Positions 25,987 through 35,824 are shown, numbered from the stretch's first letter. The stretch: DNA of 64,000 bases from Elusimicrobiaceae bacterium (GCA_017475405.1 JAFVFN010000010.1:1-64000); one strand, 5' to 3'. Numbers and translations are program-made. Notes: generated from the letters alone by a model not told the origin.

Positions 25987-26958
25987 ATGAACCAAGATCC
26001 GTTAATTAGTATTTTGATCCCTGTTTATAATGCACAGTCTTTTTTAGAGGAGTGCTTGGAATCTGTTTTGTCTCAAACTTATAACAATCTGGAAATTATC
26101 TGTATTGATGACGGGTCGACGGACCAAAGTGCGAAGGTCATGGAACAATATACCAAGAAAGATAAACGAGTCCAGCTTATTTGTCAACTCCATCAAGGCA
26201 TTGCTTCAACGCGCAATCATTTGGTTCATGAAGCAAGGGGAGAGTATATTGCCTTTGTTGATGCCGATGACAAAATTACTCCTACATATATTGAAGAATT
26301 GCTAAAAGTCGCTAAAAAGCAAAATGCGGATGTGGTACGAACTCTGTACTATTTATGGAAAGGGAAAGAGCTAACCCCATGTGAGAAAATATATAAGGAA
26401 TTTTTGAAAAAAGAACCCTCCCAACAAGCCAAGCAAAGGATGCAAGCTGCTTTGGATGATAGTCAGGTATGGTTAAAACTTATAAAGACCTCGTTGATAC
26501 GAGAAAATAAAATTAGCTTTTTAAACGATTCTGTGGCAGAAGATATTTCATTTGAAATACTGCTGTATCTTTACGCAACAAATATTATTTTTTATCCAAG
26601 GAATCTTTATTTTTATCGTGTAGGTAATATTAGTTCATTGTCTTCAGATAAACAAGCTCTTTGTATGGGAACAATAAAGAATCTAATTTATTTAAGTGAA
26701 GAAATAAAAAAACGAAAATTGTTAACGGCTGAAACAGGCGCATTTTTAGCCAAAATGCTAGTGAAAGCCATAAAACGTATGGGGAAATTCCCTTTCGAAC
26801 CAATGCAACAGAGTTTATGTAGGTCATCCGTTGTAGCCCTTGAAAGCCTGTTGCCTTATTGTGCAGGGTATTTACGAGTAAAATATTCATTGTTTTGTTG
26901 GTTAAGTGGACAAACAAAAGCACAATATATTCCTGTCTTTGCCCGGATATTACAATGA
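25987..26958 (+). CDS. Family 2 glycosyltransferase
   Basis: 323 residues, GT-A fold. The N-terminus LISILIPVYNAQSFLEECL, the nucleotide-binding IDDGSTD and the metal-binding DADD motif (IAFVDADDKI) define GT2. No membrane segment is evident, so it probably acts on a lipid-linked glycan at the inner face of the membrane. ATG at 25987 is preferred; TTG at 25984 is immediately upstream, and the ribosome site is weak. It overlaps the next GT gene by 4 bases. AT-rich composition marks the start of the island. Confidence 0.88.
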   Translation: MNQDPLISILIPVYNAQSFLEECLESVLSQTYNNLEIICIDDGSTDQSAKVMEQYTKKDKRVQLICQLHQGIASTRNHLVHEARGEYIAFVDADDKITPTYIEELLKVAKKQNADVVRTLYYLWKGKELTPCEKIYKEFLKKEPSQQAKQRMQAALDDSQVWLKLIKTSLIRENKISFLNDSVAEDISFEILLYLYATNIIFYPRNLYFYRVGNISSLSSDKQALCMGTIKNLIYLSEEIKKRKLLTAETGAFLAKMLVKAIKRMGKFPFEPMQQSLCRSSVVALESLLPYCAGYLRVKYSLFCWLSGQTKAQYIPVFARILQ

Positions 26959-27953
26959 AAGAAGCTCCGTTAATTTCAGTGATTGTACCTGTTTATAATA
27001 CAGAGAAATATTTACATCAATGTGTAGATAGTATTTTGGCACAAACATTACAGAATATAGAAATTATATTAATAGATGATGGTTCAACGGATAAGTGTTC
27101 TCAAATAATAGATGAATATGCCAAGAAAGATAAGAGAATTGTAGTAGTACATCAACCAAATGGTGGATATGGACGAGCAGTTAATCATGGTATAGCATTA
27201 GCCAAAGGAGAATATATTGGTGTTGTTGAATCGGATGACTGGCTAGAACCGACTATGTATGAGTTGTTGTATAAGAATGCAAAATATTTTGGTGATATTG
27301 ATATAGTTCGTTGTGATTATTTTAAATACTGTCCTTCAATTAAAATTGATCAGCCTGTTCAACATATTTCTACCGACATAACTAATCGCATTGTTTGCCC
27401 TTTGGAAGATCATAACATATACAAATTGGATTTTGCAATATGGGCGAATATTTATCGGCGAAATTTCTTAAAACAAAACCAAATCTATATGCACGAAACA
27501 GCGGGGAGTTCGTTTCAGGATGTGTCTTTCCAATTTATAGTATTTAGCCGAACTAAAAAAATGGTGTGCGTGGATATACCACTCATTCATTATCGTATGG
27601 ATAATTCAAAAAGTTCTGTGAAAGACTCTTCTAAAATATTTTGTATTTGCGAAGAATTTAAATGTATTGAATCTTTTTTAAGGAAAACCAATCTTGAAAC
27701 GAAGCTAATGGGAATAAAAAATCATCTGAAAATACGTTGCTACTGGTGGAATGTAAAACGACTTTCCCATAGACTAAGCCTTCAGTTTTTGCAAAAAATA
27801 TATCCGGAAATCAAAAAAATGTACCAACAACAAATTGAGTGGAGGGGTCTTTCCTTGAAAGAAAGATTTCGTACTTTTTTGTGGGGACATTATCCGAAAA
27901 TAATGTTATTAGTTTGGAGGATAAGATCTTCAGGGAGCCAATGTGGCCTCTAA
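26955..27953 (+). CDS. Family 2 glycosyltransferase
   Basis: 332 residues from the ATG that overlaps the previous stop (ATGA). LISVIVPVYNTEKYLHQCVDSIL, IDDGSTD and VESDDWLEP are the GT2 motifs; the C-terminal 100 residues are basic. It is probably an assembly enzyme for capsule, O-antigen or teichoic-type glycan. It is strongly AT-rich compared with the housekeeping genes. A longer frame exists upstream but would overlap the preceding gene by 100 bases. Confidence 0.88.
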   Translation: MKEAPLISVIVPVYNTEKYLHQCVDSILAQTLQNIEIILIDDGSTDKCSQIIDEYAKKDKRIVVVHQPNGGYGRAVNHGIALAKGEYIGVVESDDWLEPTMYELLYKNAKYFGDIDIVRCDYFKYCPSIKIDQPVQHISTDITNRIVCPLEDHNIYKLDFAIWANIYRRNFLKQNQIYMHETAGSSFQDVSFQFIVFSRTKKMVCVDIPLIHYRMDNSKSSVKDSSKIFCICEEFKCIESFLRKTNLETKLMGIKNHLKIRCYWWNVKRLSHRLSLQFLQKIYPEIKKMYQQQIEWRGLSLKERFRTFLWGHYPKIMLLVWRIRSSGSQCGL

Positions 27954-28134
27954 AAATCTAGTAGTAGGAAGTGGAATATCAGGGATAGTCGTAGCAGAAC
28001 GACTGGCTGGTAAAGGGAAAGAAGCCTTAATTATTAAGCAAAAGGATCATATCGGTGGGAATAGTTATGATTATTTTGATGAAAACAGTATTTGTATACA
28101 CAAATATGGGACACATATTTTATATTCCATTTGA
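27943..28134 (+). pseudogene. glf: Truncated UDP-galactopyranose mutase fragment
   Basis: 63 codons from GTG at 27943 (GGGAG upstream) matching only the N-terminal FAD-binding part of Glf: NLVVGSGISGIVVAERLA, DHIGGNSYDY, IHKYGTHI. It then stops, losing about 300 residues, and the MsbA-like gene follows. A full-length glf lies at 30139-31248 with the same motifs (GAGFSG, NHIAGNAYDY, IHKYGSHI). It overlaps the preceding GT gene by 11 bases. The break at about 28134 is probably a recombination scar. Confidence 0.82.
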
Positions 28135-28214
28135 TTTGGGATCCATTGAAAAGGTATTTTCCCGTAAGATTAAAAATTTATTTTAATATAAAATTTTCGA
28201 ATATATTATTTAAT

Positions 28215-29981
28215 ATGTTTCAACGAATTAAACAGTTAGTCGTCGCCAATCTTTTTATTAAAAATTGTCTTCGCATGTGGCCGTACGTGAAGCCATACTG
28301 GTTCCGCGCTCTGCTAGGAGCCATATTGACTATCCCAGTAGGTGCATTAGATGGAGCCGTAGCTATGTTCCTAAAGCCATTTATGGACAAGGTCATGGTG
28401 GACAAACAACCCCACTTCTCTGCCATGATACCTTTCCTCATTGTAGGGTTTACAGTGGTACAGGGGGTACTTATCTATGCGTCTAATTACTTAAATACCT
28501 GGACCGCCAATAAGATAACCCTGGGAGTAAGACGCAAGTTGTATAATAAGCTGTTAAGTATGGACAGCAGCTATTATGACCGTAATAACTCAGGAACTAT
28601 CCTGATGAGGTACTCTAATGATGCCCAAACAGCCTCCAGCGGTCTTATAGATAATGCCAAACAGTTCTTATCCAAGACATTTTCATCGATATCCTTAGTA
28701 TGTGTATTATTTTATAACTCTTGGCAGTTAGCTATCATAGCTATAGTGGTATTGGGAGGGTTTATATACCCCATGGGGGTAGTGCGCAAGAAGATGAAAG
28801 CTATCTTAACCCAAACGGTAGGTAGGGCAGCTAACCTGATGACTATCTATAATGAGACATTCGCGGGTAATAAAACGATACGTTCCTTTACCCTGGAACA
28901 GTCTATGGAGAAGAAGTTTCTGGCTACTACAGACTTTATGTTTACATTGTCCATGCGCATGGTAACGGGAACGAACTGGTTAAGTCCATTAATGCATGTA
29001 ATCATGTCTATAGGGGTAGGGTTAGTCATAGGGTTTGGAAGTTACTTAATAGTGAGTGGTAAGATAACGAGTGGTAACTTTGTAGCGTTTATAGCGGCCT
29101 TAATGATGTTATATACCCCCTTAAAGTCCGTAGGTAATAACTATATATCTATACAAAACTCATTTTTAGCCATAGACCGTATCTTTGGGATACTAAGCAT
29201 AGAACCTAGCATAAAGGACCCTAAAATGCCCCGGGAGCTTAGAAAGATAGATAAGGGTGTAGTAATGGAGGGAGTACACTTTGGGTATGTAAAAGGCAGG
29301 GAAGTCTTAAAGGGTATTAATTTGACTATACCTAAAGGGCAAACAGTAGCCTTAGTAGGTAATAGCGGAGGGGGCAAGACCACTATATCAGCATTGATCC
29401 CCAGACTATATGACATACAGAAGGGCAGTATTAAGATAGATGGGGTAGATATTAAGCAGATAAGCCAAAAAAGTCTAAGGAAACAGATAGCAATGGTGTT
29501 TCAGGATAACTTCCTATTTTCGGGTACGATAAGAGAAAATATTCTATTGGGTAACGAAAGAGCTACAGAGCGTACTATATGGGAGTCTTTAGAGAGAGCG
29601 TGTTTAAAGGAGTTTGTAGAAGGGTTGCCCAATAAGCTAGATACAGAGATAGGGGAGAGAGGTATCCTTTTAAGTGGGGGTCAGAAGCAGCGATTAGCGA
29701 TAGCGAGGGCGTTTGTAAAGGATGCGCCGATAGTGATATTGGATGAGGCAACCAGTGCGTTAGATAATAAGTCAGAGAGAGTGGTACAGGAAGCGTTAGA
29801 TAACCTGATGAAGGACCGGACAGTGATAGTGATAGCGCATAGGCTGAGTACCATACAGAATGCAGATAAGATAGTGGTGATTAATGATGGGAAGATAGAG
29901 GAAGAGGGGAGACACTTAGACCTGATCCAGAAGAAAGGGGCTTATGCAGGATTGTATGCATTGCAGTTTAAGAGACAATAA
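28215..29981 (+). CDS. MsbA-like ABC exporter (fused permease and ATPase)
   Basis: 588 residues: six-helix permease (about 20-310), then an ATPase with Walker A GNSGGGKTT, signature LSGGQKQRLAIARA, Walker B IVILDEATSALD and the H-loop IAHRLSTI. It is related to MsbA and other lipid or lipid-linked-glycan flippases, which suits its place in a glycan island. ATG at 28215 is chosen because family homology begins there; an in-frame ATG at 28092 would add 41 unrelated residues and overlap the glf fragment. Codon use is odd: ATA for Ile and AGA/AGG for Arg are very frequent, unlike either the housekeeping or the flanking glycan genes, suggesting separate acquisition. Confidence 0.88.
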   Translation: MFQRIKQLVVANLFIKNCLRMWPYVKPYWFRALLGAILTIPVGALDGAVAMFLKPFMDKVMVDKQPHFSAMIPFLIVGFTVVQGVLIYASNYLNTWTANKITLGVRRKLYNKLLSMDSSYYDRNNSGTILMRYSNDAQTASSGLIDNAKQFLSKTFSSISLVCVLFYNSWQLAIIAIVVLGGFIYPMGVVRKKMKAILTQTVGRAANLMTIYNETFAGNKTIRSFTLEQSMEKKFLATTDFMFTLSMRMVTGTNWLSPLMHVIMSIGVGLVIGFGSYLIVSGKITSGNFVAFIAALMMLYTPLKSVGNNYISIQNSFLAIDRIFGILSIEPSIKDPKMPRELRKIDKGVVMEGVHFGYVKGREVLKGINLTIPKGQTVALVGNSGGGKTTISALIPRLYDIQKGSIKIDGVDIKQISQKSLRKQIAMVFQDNFLFSGTIRENILLGNERATERTIWESLERACLKEFVEGLPNKLDTEIGERGILLSGGQKQRLAIARAFVKDAPIVILDEATSALDNKSERVVQEALDNLMKDRTVIVIAHRLSTIQNADKIVVINDGKIEEEGRHLDLIQKKGAYAGLYALQFKRQ

Positions 29982-30138
29982 ATTTGGAATTGTTTGTTAA
30001 AACAAAAATTTTTGTGCTTACTATTTTACACAATCATAATATGTATAATTTCAACTATTTGAAAAGAAACTTCCTTTGTTAGAACATCGGACTCTGTTTT
30101 ATGAGGATATCTTTTGAAAGATTTAAGGAGACTATTAA

Positions 30139-31248
30139 ATGATAAATTTAGTTGTTGGCGCTGGTTTTTCTGGAGCTTCTATTGCACGCAAAGTTGCAGA
30201 AGAATTGAATGAAAAAGTTGTGGTCATAGATTCAAAGAATCATATTGCTGGTAATGCTTATGATTATCGTGATAAAAACGGAATTATGATTCATAAATAT
30301 GGTTCACATATTTTCCATACCAATATGGCAAATGTTTGGAATTTCATCAGTCGATTTACCTCCTTTAATACATATATGCATAAAGTTGTTGCTTTTGTTG
30401 ACGGGGTAGAAACAACTATTCCATTTAACTTACGCACGTTATACGATATTTTTCCTGAAACCTTGGCGCGCCGTATGGAAGAAAAGCTGTTACAATGTTT
30501 TGAATACAATAAAAAAGTACCAATTTTGGAATTTCAAAAACAAGATGATACTGATTTGAAGTTTTTAGCAGATTATGTGTATGAAAAAATATTTCTGCAT
30601 TACACCATAAAACAATGGGGTGTAATGCCCAATGAAGTTGACGGAGAGGTCACGGCTCGAGTACCGGTTTATATTTCTTGTGATAAACGTTACTTTCAAG
30701 ACAAATACCAAGGAATCCCTCTGAACGGATATACCAAAACCATTGAAAATATGCTCAATCATCCGAATATTGAAGTGTTGTTAAATACAGCATTTGCTAA
30801 TTATAAAGGATATTACGACAGATTATTCTACACCGGTCCGATTGATGAATTTTTTAATTACAAATTTGGCGAATTAGGCTATCGCAGTGTTAATTTTAAG
30901 CTAGAAGAATTTGACCGACCATATTATCAGTGCAACGCGGTTGTCAATTATCCGTGCAATTATGATTTTACGCGAATTCATGAGTATAAATATTATTTGA
31001 ACGATATATCGGATAAAACGGTCATCGCCAAGGAATATTCTTCAAACTTTGAACATGGAAAAAATGAACGTTATTATCCAATCCCCAATGATATTAATAG
31101 AGCACTGTATCAACAATATTTGAATGAGGCGAAAAAACTTAACAATGCTTATTTTCTAGGACGTCTAGGCGATTACAGATATTATGATATGGATCAAGCA
31201 GTTTTTCGTGCCCTGAATTTGTTTAATAAAATAAAAGGAGCAAAATAA
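30139..31248 (+). CDS. glf: UDP-galactopyranose mutase
   Basis: FAD enzyme interconverting UDP-galactopyranose and UDP-galactofuranose, the donor for galactofuranose-containing surface glycans. 369 residues, the usual length. Seen: VVGAGFSGASIA (FAD), NHIAGNAYDY, IHKYGSHIFHT, YEKIFLHYTIKQWG, the conserved FYTGPIDEFF region (LFYTGPIDEFFNYKFG), and the C-terminal GRLGDYRYYDMDQA motif. TTAAGGAG precedes ATG. The gene lies one base ahead of the next glycosyltransferase, so they are co-transcribed. Confidence 0.96.
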   Translation: MINLVVGAGFSGASIARKVAEELNEKVVVIDSKNHIAGNAYDYRDKNGIMIHKYGSHIFHTNMANVWNFISRFTSFNTYMHKVVAFVDGVETTIPFNLRTLYDIFPETLARRMEEKLLQCFEYNKKVPILEFQKQDDTDLKFLADYVYEKIFLHYTIKQWGVMPNEVDGEVTARVPVYISCDKRYFQDKYQGIPLNGYTKTIENMLNHPNIEVLLNTAFANYKGYYDRLFYTGPIDEFFNYKFGELGYRSVNFKLEEFDRPYYQCNAVVNYPCNYDFTRIHEYKYYLNDISDKTVIAKEYSSNFEHGKNERYYPIPNDINRALYQQYLNEAKKLNNAYFLGRLGDYRYYDMDQAVFRALNLFNKIKGAK

Positions 31249-31249
31249 G

Positions 31250-34200
31250 ATGAAAAAAGTGGATAATCCAAAAGTTAAGATTTTTTTATCATACCATAAA
31301 CCAACAAAATTATTAAAGAACGGGGTGTTTCAGCCCATCCACGTTGGTCGTGCAATAGCTCAAGAAAATATCATTACAACAGAACAAAAACAAAATTATA
31401 AATGGATGAAAGATAACCTAATCGGAGATGATACTGGTGATAATATATCACACAAAAACCCTAATTATTGCGAATTAACGGCTCAATACTGGGCGTGGAA
31501 AAATTTTGCAGAAATACAAAATCCGGATTATATTGGCTTTATGCATTATCGACGACATCTGAATTTTAATTTAGATAAAGAATATTCTGAAAACAAATGG
31601 GGAACAATTGATAATAATTATTTAGATGAGTCTTATATTGAAAAATATGGCCTTAATGAAAGGAATGTAGAAGAAATAATTAGACAATACGATATATTAA
31701 CTGTAAATCCGTGGAGTGTAAATAATGCAGGTTCGAAAAACAACTATGATCATTACGCAACAAGTGACCCGAAAATTCATATCAAAGATTATGATTTGAC
31801 TTTAAAAATTTTGCAACAAAAATATCCCGAATATAAAATAGATATCCAAAAATATAATGCTTCAGAAAAAGGTTATTATACTAATATATTTATCATGAGG
31901 AAATATATTTTTAATCAATATTGTCAATGGTTATTTGATATCCTGTTTGAGGTAGAAAAAAGAGTTGATATTTCAAATTATAGTTTTCAAGAAGCTCGAA
32001 TCTTCGGATATCTATCTGAATGGCTTTTCGGTATTTATATTACACATATTAAAAGGACAACTAAACTTAAAATTAAAGAACTTCAAAGAACGATAATAAA
32101 ATATCCCGAATTAGATAAAACCAGTAGTGCCAAAAGGGATAAAATCTTATTTATATCTTCAATAACTCCCCATATCCGGCATGATGAGGATTTAAAAAGA
32201 GCATATGGATTAGTAGGAGGCAACACTGGCAATTTGGTATATAGAAGTTATACAAAAGAATATTTAGTATATGATATAGATAAATCAGTTGAAATACTAA
32301 ATATTAACGACTTGAATAATCTATCTGATATTGATAAGAATTTTGATAAAATTGTTATTTTGTGTGCAAATCAGCTATCTCCTACGGATAAATATTTATT
32401 ACAATTCTATGATTTTTTAAATGAAACAAAGCTCCCAATTGTTTTACTAGGGCTAGGTGCACAAAGCGATATTGGCTATTCTATGGATTTTTTGAAAGAT
32501 TGTCAAAAAATGGTGTGTTTTTTAAAAATGTTACAGAGGAAAAAAGCCAAGATAGGTGTACGCGGGTATTTTACAAAACATTGTTTAGATAAAATAGGCG
32601 TAAATTCCACAGTTATTGGTTGTCCCTCATATTATAGAAATGGTTATTATTTTAAAGTTGAACATAATAAAAATAAGCATCCTCGTTTTAATGTTAGTTG
32701 TGATTACTTTTGGTTTAAAAATAGAAATATTTGGGAGAAGGTCATAAATAATCATTTATCAACGCAAATCATATGTCAATCACGGATGGAAGATGGGTTA
32801 TATTTATTGTCAAAAGGCGCAGCTAGCAATACAGATATTGAACAGGTCAACCGCTTATTTAATAATAATGAAAAGTACACGAATAAAAACAATCAATTTT
32901 TAGGTCGTTGCCATCGTTTTTTTAATATTGATGAATGGGAAAAATTTGTTGCCTCAGGCGATTTTTATATAGGTCCCCGCATACATGGTTGTCTTATCCA
33001 TATTTTAAATGGTAAGCAAGCTATGCTTGTGGTTCATGATTCTCGTACAAGAGAATTTGCTGAGTTATTCAAAATACCCTATATTACAGATTTGGAATTA
33101 ACTTCAGATCTTGATATTAACAAACTATATCAACAATATTCCCCATTAGAAATGGAAAAACAATATTCTTGTTTGTTTGAGAATTATAGAAAATTTTTAA
33201 CATCTGCAGGATTAGCTGCAAATTTTTACACAGATATAAATATTTGTTTTGCTACAGATGATAATTATGCTAAATATATGGGAATTGCTATTACATCTAT
33301 TTTACGACATAAACTACCATTTGACAATATTCATATTTATGTTTTAGATGGAGGAATATCTCAAAAAAATAAAGATAAGTTAGCAAAATTACAAAAAATT
33401 GCAAAGTTCAATATCACATTTATAAAAATGAATGATGAAGTATTTCACAAATATCCGCTAAGGGGTAACCCTCATTTTACATATGCGACATACTATAGAT
33501 TAGTTTTACCTACTTTGTTACCCAATGTTGATAAATTAATTTATTTAGATTGTGATATTATTGTTAGAAATAGTTTGGCAACATTAATGAATGAAGATAT
33601 GGAGAACAATTTATGTAAGGGGGTTATAGATGTATTAAATGTTGAAAATCAAAATCGTTTGCATTTGGACAAATATGTCAATGCTGGGGTTTTACTCATA
33701 AATTTAAAAAAATGGAGACAATATGATGTTGGGCAGAAATTTAAAACATATCTTGAACAACATTTTGATGAGATCTTATGGAATGACCAAGATATCATGA
33801 ATGCCGTGTTGAAAGGAAAGATAGACTATCTTGACCAAAGATGGAATACACAACTTACAGAATATGAAGGCGGTCGAACAGAGGAATTTCGTGAAATAGG
33901 AGAAAAAGCTTTTATCATGCATTTTATAAGCGATAAAAAGCCTTGGAAATTTTGTAAAAGTAAATATGAACAATATTACTTTCAAGAAGCGCTTCATTCT
34001 CCATGGAAAGACGGATGGATAATACATATCATAAACAGATTAACAAGAGAAATGATAAAACTTTCCAAAATACTGTTTTCTGTGGAAAATTCTCAACCTA
34101 AAAAACATAAAATAATTACTATTTTTGGTATTAAGATTAAATTCCGACGTAAATTATATCCTTTGGAATGTAAAATAACTCAAATGCAACACCAAATATA

Positions 34201-34261
34201 TGAATTAAATATAAAAATTCAAGAATTAGTAGCCGAAAGAAGCCAAAAAGGATCGGAATAA
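31250..34261 (+). CDS. Three-module glycosyltransferase: DUF4422, pyruvyl-transferase-like, GT8
   Basis: 1003 residues. Module 1 (about 8-270) is DUF4422-like: KIFLSYHKPTKLLKNG, PIHVGRA, ELTAQYWAWKN, IGFMHYRRHLNF. Module 2 (about 295-650) resembles polysaccharide pyruvyl transferases: GLGAQSDIGYS, IGVRGYFTKHCLDKIGV, GPRIHGCLIHILNGKQA. Module 3 (about 660-930) is GT8: ICFATDDNYAKYMGIAITSI, TYYRLVLPTLLP, the DxD motif YLDCDIIV near 765, and NAGVLLINLKKWR. The C-terminus is a short coiled coil. The protein could add a pyruvylated or multi-sugar unit to the galactofuranose-containing glycan implied by glf. It is very AT-rich. All three modules read in one open frame with no sign of assembly error. 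Confidence 0.82.
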   Translation: MKKVDNPKVKIFLSYHKPTKLLKNGVFQPIHVGRAIAQENIITTEQKQNYKWMKDNLIGDDTGDNISHKNPNYCELTAQYWAWKNFAEIQNPDYIGFMHYRRHLNFNLDKEYSENKWGTIDNNYLDESYIEKYGLNERNVEEIIRQYDILTVNPWSVNNAGSKNNYDHYATSDPKIHIKDYDLTLKILQQKYPEYKIDIQKYNASEKGYYTNIFIMRKYIFNQYCQWLFDILFEVEKRVDISNYSFQEARIFGYLSEWLFGIYITHIKRTTKLKIKELQRTIIKYPELDKTSSAKRDKILFISSITPHIRHDEDLKRAYGLVGGNTGNLVYRSYTKEYLVYDIDKSVEILNINDLNNLSDIDKNFDKIVILCANQLSPTDKYLLQFYDFLNETKLPIVLLGLGAQSDIGYSMDFLKDCQKMVCFLKMLQRKKAKIGVRGYFTKHCLDKIGVNSTVIGCPSYYRNGYYFKVEHNKNKHPRFNVSCDYFWFKNRNIWEKVINNHLSTQIICQSRMEDGLYLLSKGAASNTDIEQVNRLFNNNEKYTNKNNQFLGRCHRFFNIDEWEKFVASGDFYIGPRIHGCLIHILNGKQAMLVVHDSRTREFAELFKIPYITDLELTSDLDINKLYQQYSPLEMEKQYSCLFENYRKFLTSAGLAANFYTDINICFATDDNYAKYMGIAITSILRHKLPFDNIHIYVLDGGISQKNKDKLAKLQKIAKFNITFIKMNDEVFHKYPLRGNPHFTYATYYRLVLPTLLPNVDKLIYLDCDIIVRNSLATLMNEDMENNLCKGVIDVLNVENQNRLHLDKYVNAGVLLINLKKWRQYDVGQKFKTYLEQHFDEILWNDQDIMNAVLKGKIDYLDQRWNTQLTEYEGGRTEEFREIGEKAFIMHFISDKKPWKFCKSKYEQYYFQEALHSPWKDGWIIHIINRLTREMIKLSKILFSVENSQPKKHKIITIFGIKIKFRRKLYPLECKITQMQHQIYELNIKIQELVAERSQKGSE

Positions 34262-34380
34262 AATATTTGGATTTGTTATAGCATTGTATTTTTCATCGCC
34301 ATGCGTTTGTGCGGGGTTGGCAAGAGCATCATCAGCTTGAGCTAATTTTGAAGCAATCCATTACAGGGTTATATCTGTCT
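34262..34380 (-). pseudogene. Possible decayed coding remnant
   Basis: On the minus strand the frame reading WIASKLAQADDALANPAQTH and on to the island end has a protein-like composition with no start. A second frame just upstream (QFNKVAPKDRYNPVMD) looks like its continuation after a frameshift. I do not recognise the family. It may be a remnant of a gene broken at the edge of the island, or chance. Confidence 0.25.
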
Positions 34381-34553
34381 TTTGGTGCAACTTTGTTAAA
34401 TTGTTTCGGAAAAAGGTGCTAAGTTCTTTTTAAGAAACATTTTTCAGAAAAACCAATACTTTCGGAGTTAAAAGGATATTATAATATTTAAAGGATTTGT
34501 AACAAGCAGATGGTTTCAAGGGTAAGATAAATATGTTATAATAAATATAAGAA

Positions 34554-34625
34554 GGGCAGTTGGCGCAGCGGTAGCGCGTCCGCTTCACACGCGGAAGGTC
34601 ACAGGTTCAAATCCTGTACTGCCCA
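34554..34625 (+). tRNA. tRNA-Val (anticodon CAC)
   Basis: Cloverleaf is clear: acceptor GGGCAGT / ACTGCCC, D arm GCGCAGCGGTAGCGC, anticodon stem TCCGC/GCGGA with loop TTCACAC (anticodon CAC, reading GTG), and T arm ACAGG-TTCAAAT-CCTGT. CCA is not encoded, unlike the tRNA-Gly of this window. It stands at the right edge of the AT-rich glycan island. Confidence 0.95.
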
Positions 34626-34973
34626 AATTTTATAAAATCCTTCGTTTTATGACGAGGGATTTATTTTTTATCTATTGTCTCTCCTCCAATTTTGATACAC
34701 TCCTAGCACATAGACGCCCAAAAAGTGTCCAAATTTTAACAAATAGGTCCTGACTATATGCTTGTAATTATATGTTATCCGTTCGCCTAGGTCCTCTTGT
34801 ATAAAGGCTCATGAATATATAATCTCGTCCAATGTGTAGTATAACTACAAATTAGTCAATAAATTAGACTTTGAGTTCGCTATTAAAAAGTCTCCGTTAC
34901 TAAACGGAGACTTTTTCTTACAAACTATAATATTTTATTGATTTAATGGTGGGTGGCAATATTTATGTACGGG
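34626..34973. other. Non-coding stretch after tRNA-Val
   Basis: Stop-rich, AT-rich sequence with no supported gene. It holds a strong terminator hairpin at about 34886-34919 and otherwise nothing I recognise. Confidence 0.5.
34884..34920. terminator. Bidirectional terminator near marC
   Basis: AAAAAGTCTCCGTT and AACGGAGACTTTTT form a long perfect stem around a four-base loop, with T-tracts on both strands. It ends marC transcripts from the minus strand and anything reading out of the tRNA region. Confidence 0.85.
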
Positions 34974-35654
34974 TTATTTCATATGTACGTGGATAAAATC
35001 CGAATTTAACGTACCGGGTAATAATTGTGCTATGCCGTCAATCATAAACTGCATGGCGATTGCACACAGGATCATACCCATAAACCGAATAACGATTTGA
35101 GTCCCGTTGGGGCCGATTTTGCCGAAGATGTAACGGGCGCCTACCAAACAAGCCCCTACCACACAGGAACTAACGAACAGAACCAGGATCATACTTAGCG
35201 TCATAGCAAGCGTAGTGCTTTTTTCAGCATATAAGATGACAGTCGTAATAGAACCGGGACCGATAAACAATGGCATGGCCACGGGTACTAAAATATGGCT
35301 TAAACTATTGCGTGCCTGATCAAATGTAGTTCCAGAGGAGGCAGCAGTTTGAAGTCCGCTGTTTTCAAATTTGCCTTTACCCTGTAACATGCGAAGACCG
35401 ACACGTAAAATAATAATGGAACCTGCCAGTCTGAACGCAGGGATTGTAATACCGAACATGGTTAAAATACGGTTACCGAATAAGAAAAATACAAGAAGTA
35501 GTCCGAAAATCGAACAGGCCATCAGTAAGGCCACGGCACGTTGTACTTTGGGGGTTTCGTTTTCTACATGTTCCAAGAAAATCGGTACATTACCAATTGG
35601 GTTTAAAATGGCCATAATACCGATAAATGAGTTTACGACAATACTCCAATCCAT
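34974..35654 (-). CDS. MarC/NAAT-family integral membrane protein
   Basis: 226 residues with six predicted transmembrane helices. MAILNPIGNVPIFLEH near residues 14-29, FRLAGSIIILRVGLRML, and MPLFIGPGSITTVILY are typical MarC family segments. The function is uncertain; related archaeal proteins have been reported to transport small neutral amino acids. AGGAGCTTT precedes ATG. It is a single-gene unit, divergent from pilin 4. Confidence 0.88.
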   Translation of the reverse strand: MDWSIVVNSFIGIMAILNPIGNVPIFLEHVENETPKVQRAVALLMACSIFGLLLVFFLFGNRILTMFGITIPAFRLAGSIIILRVGLRMLQGKGKFENSGLQTAASSGTTFDQARNSLSHILVPVAMPLFIGPGSITTVILYAEKSTTLAMTLSMILVLFVSSCVVGACLVGARYIFGKIGPNGTQIVIRFMGMILCAIAMQFMIDGIAQLLPGTLNSDFIHVHMK

Positions 35655-35824
35655 AATGGGTTAAAGCTCCTAAAAGGAAAATAACCTGCCTTATGACAGG
35701 TATTACATATAGTATATAAAATTGCGAGAATTTCTTTGGATTTATTTTGTACTGATAAAGAAACAGATTAGTCGTTAAAAAGTAAACATTTACGCCCCTT
35801 AAACCCTTTATTCAATTTTTTCGC

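Noticed and set aside
28092..28214. An N-terminal extension of 41 residues on the MsbA-like protein.
   Set aside because: The added residues do not resemble the family, overlap the glf fragment, and follow no ribosome site; homology starts at 28215.
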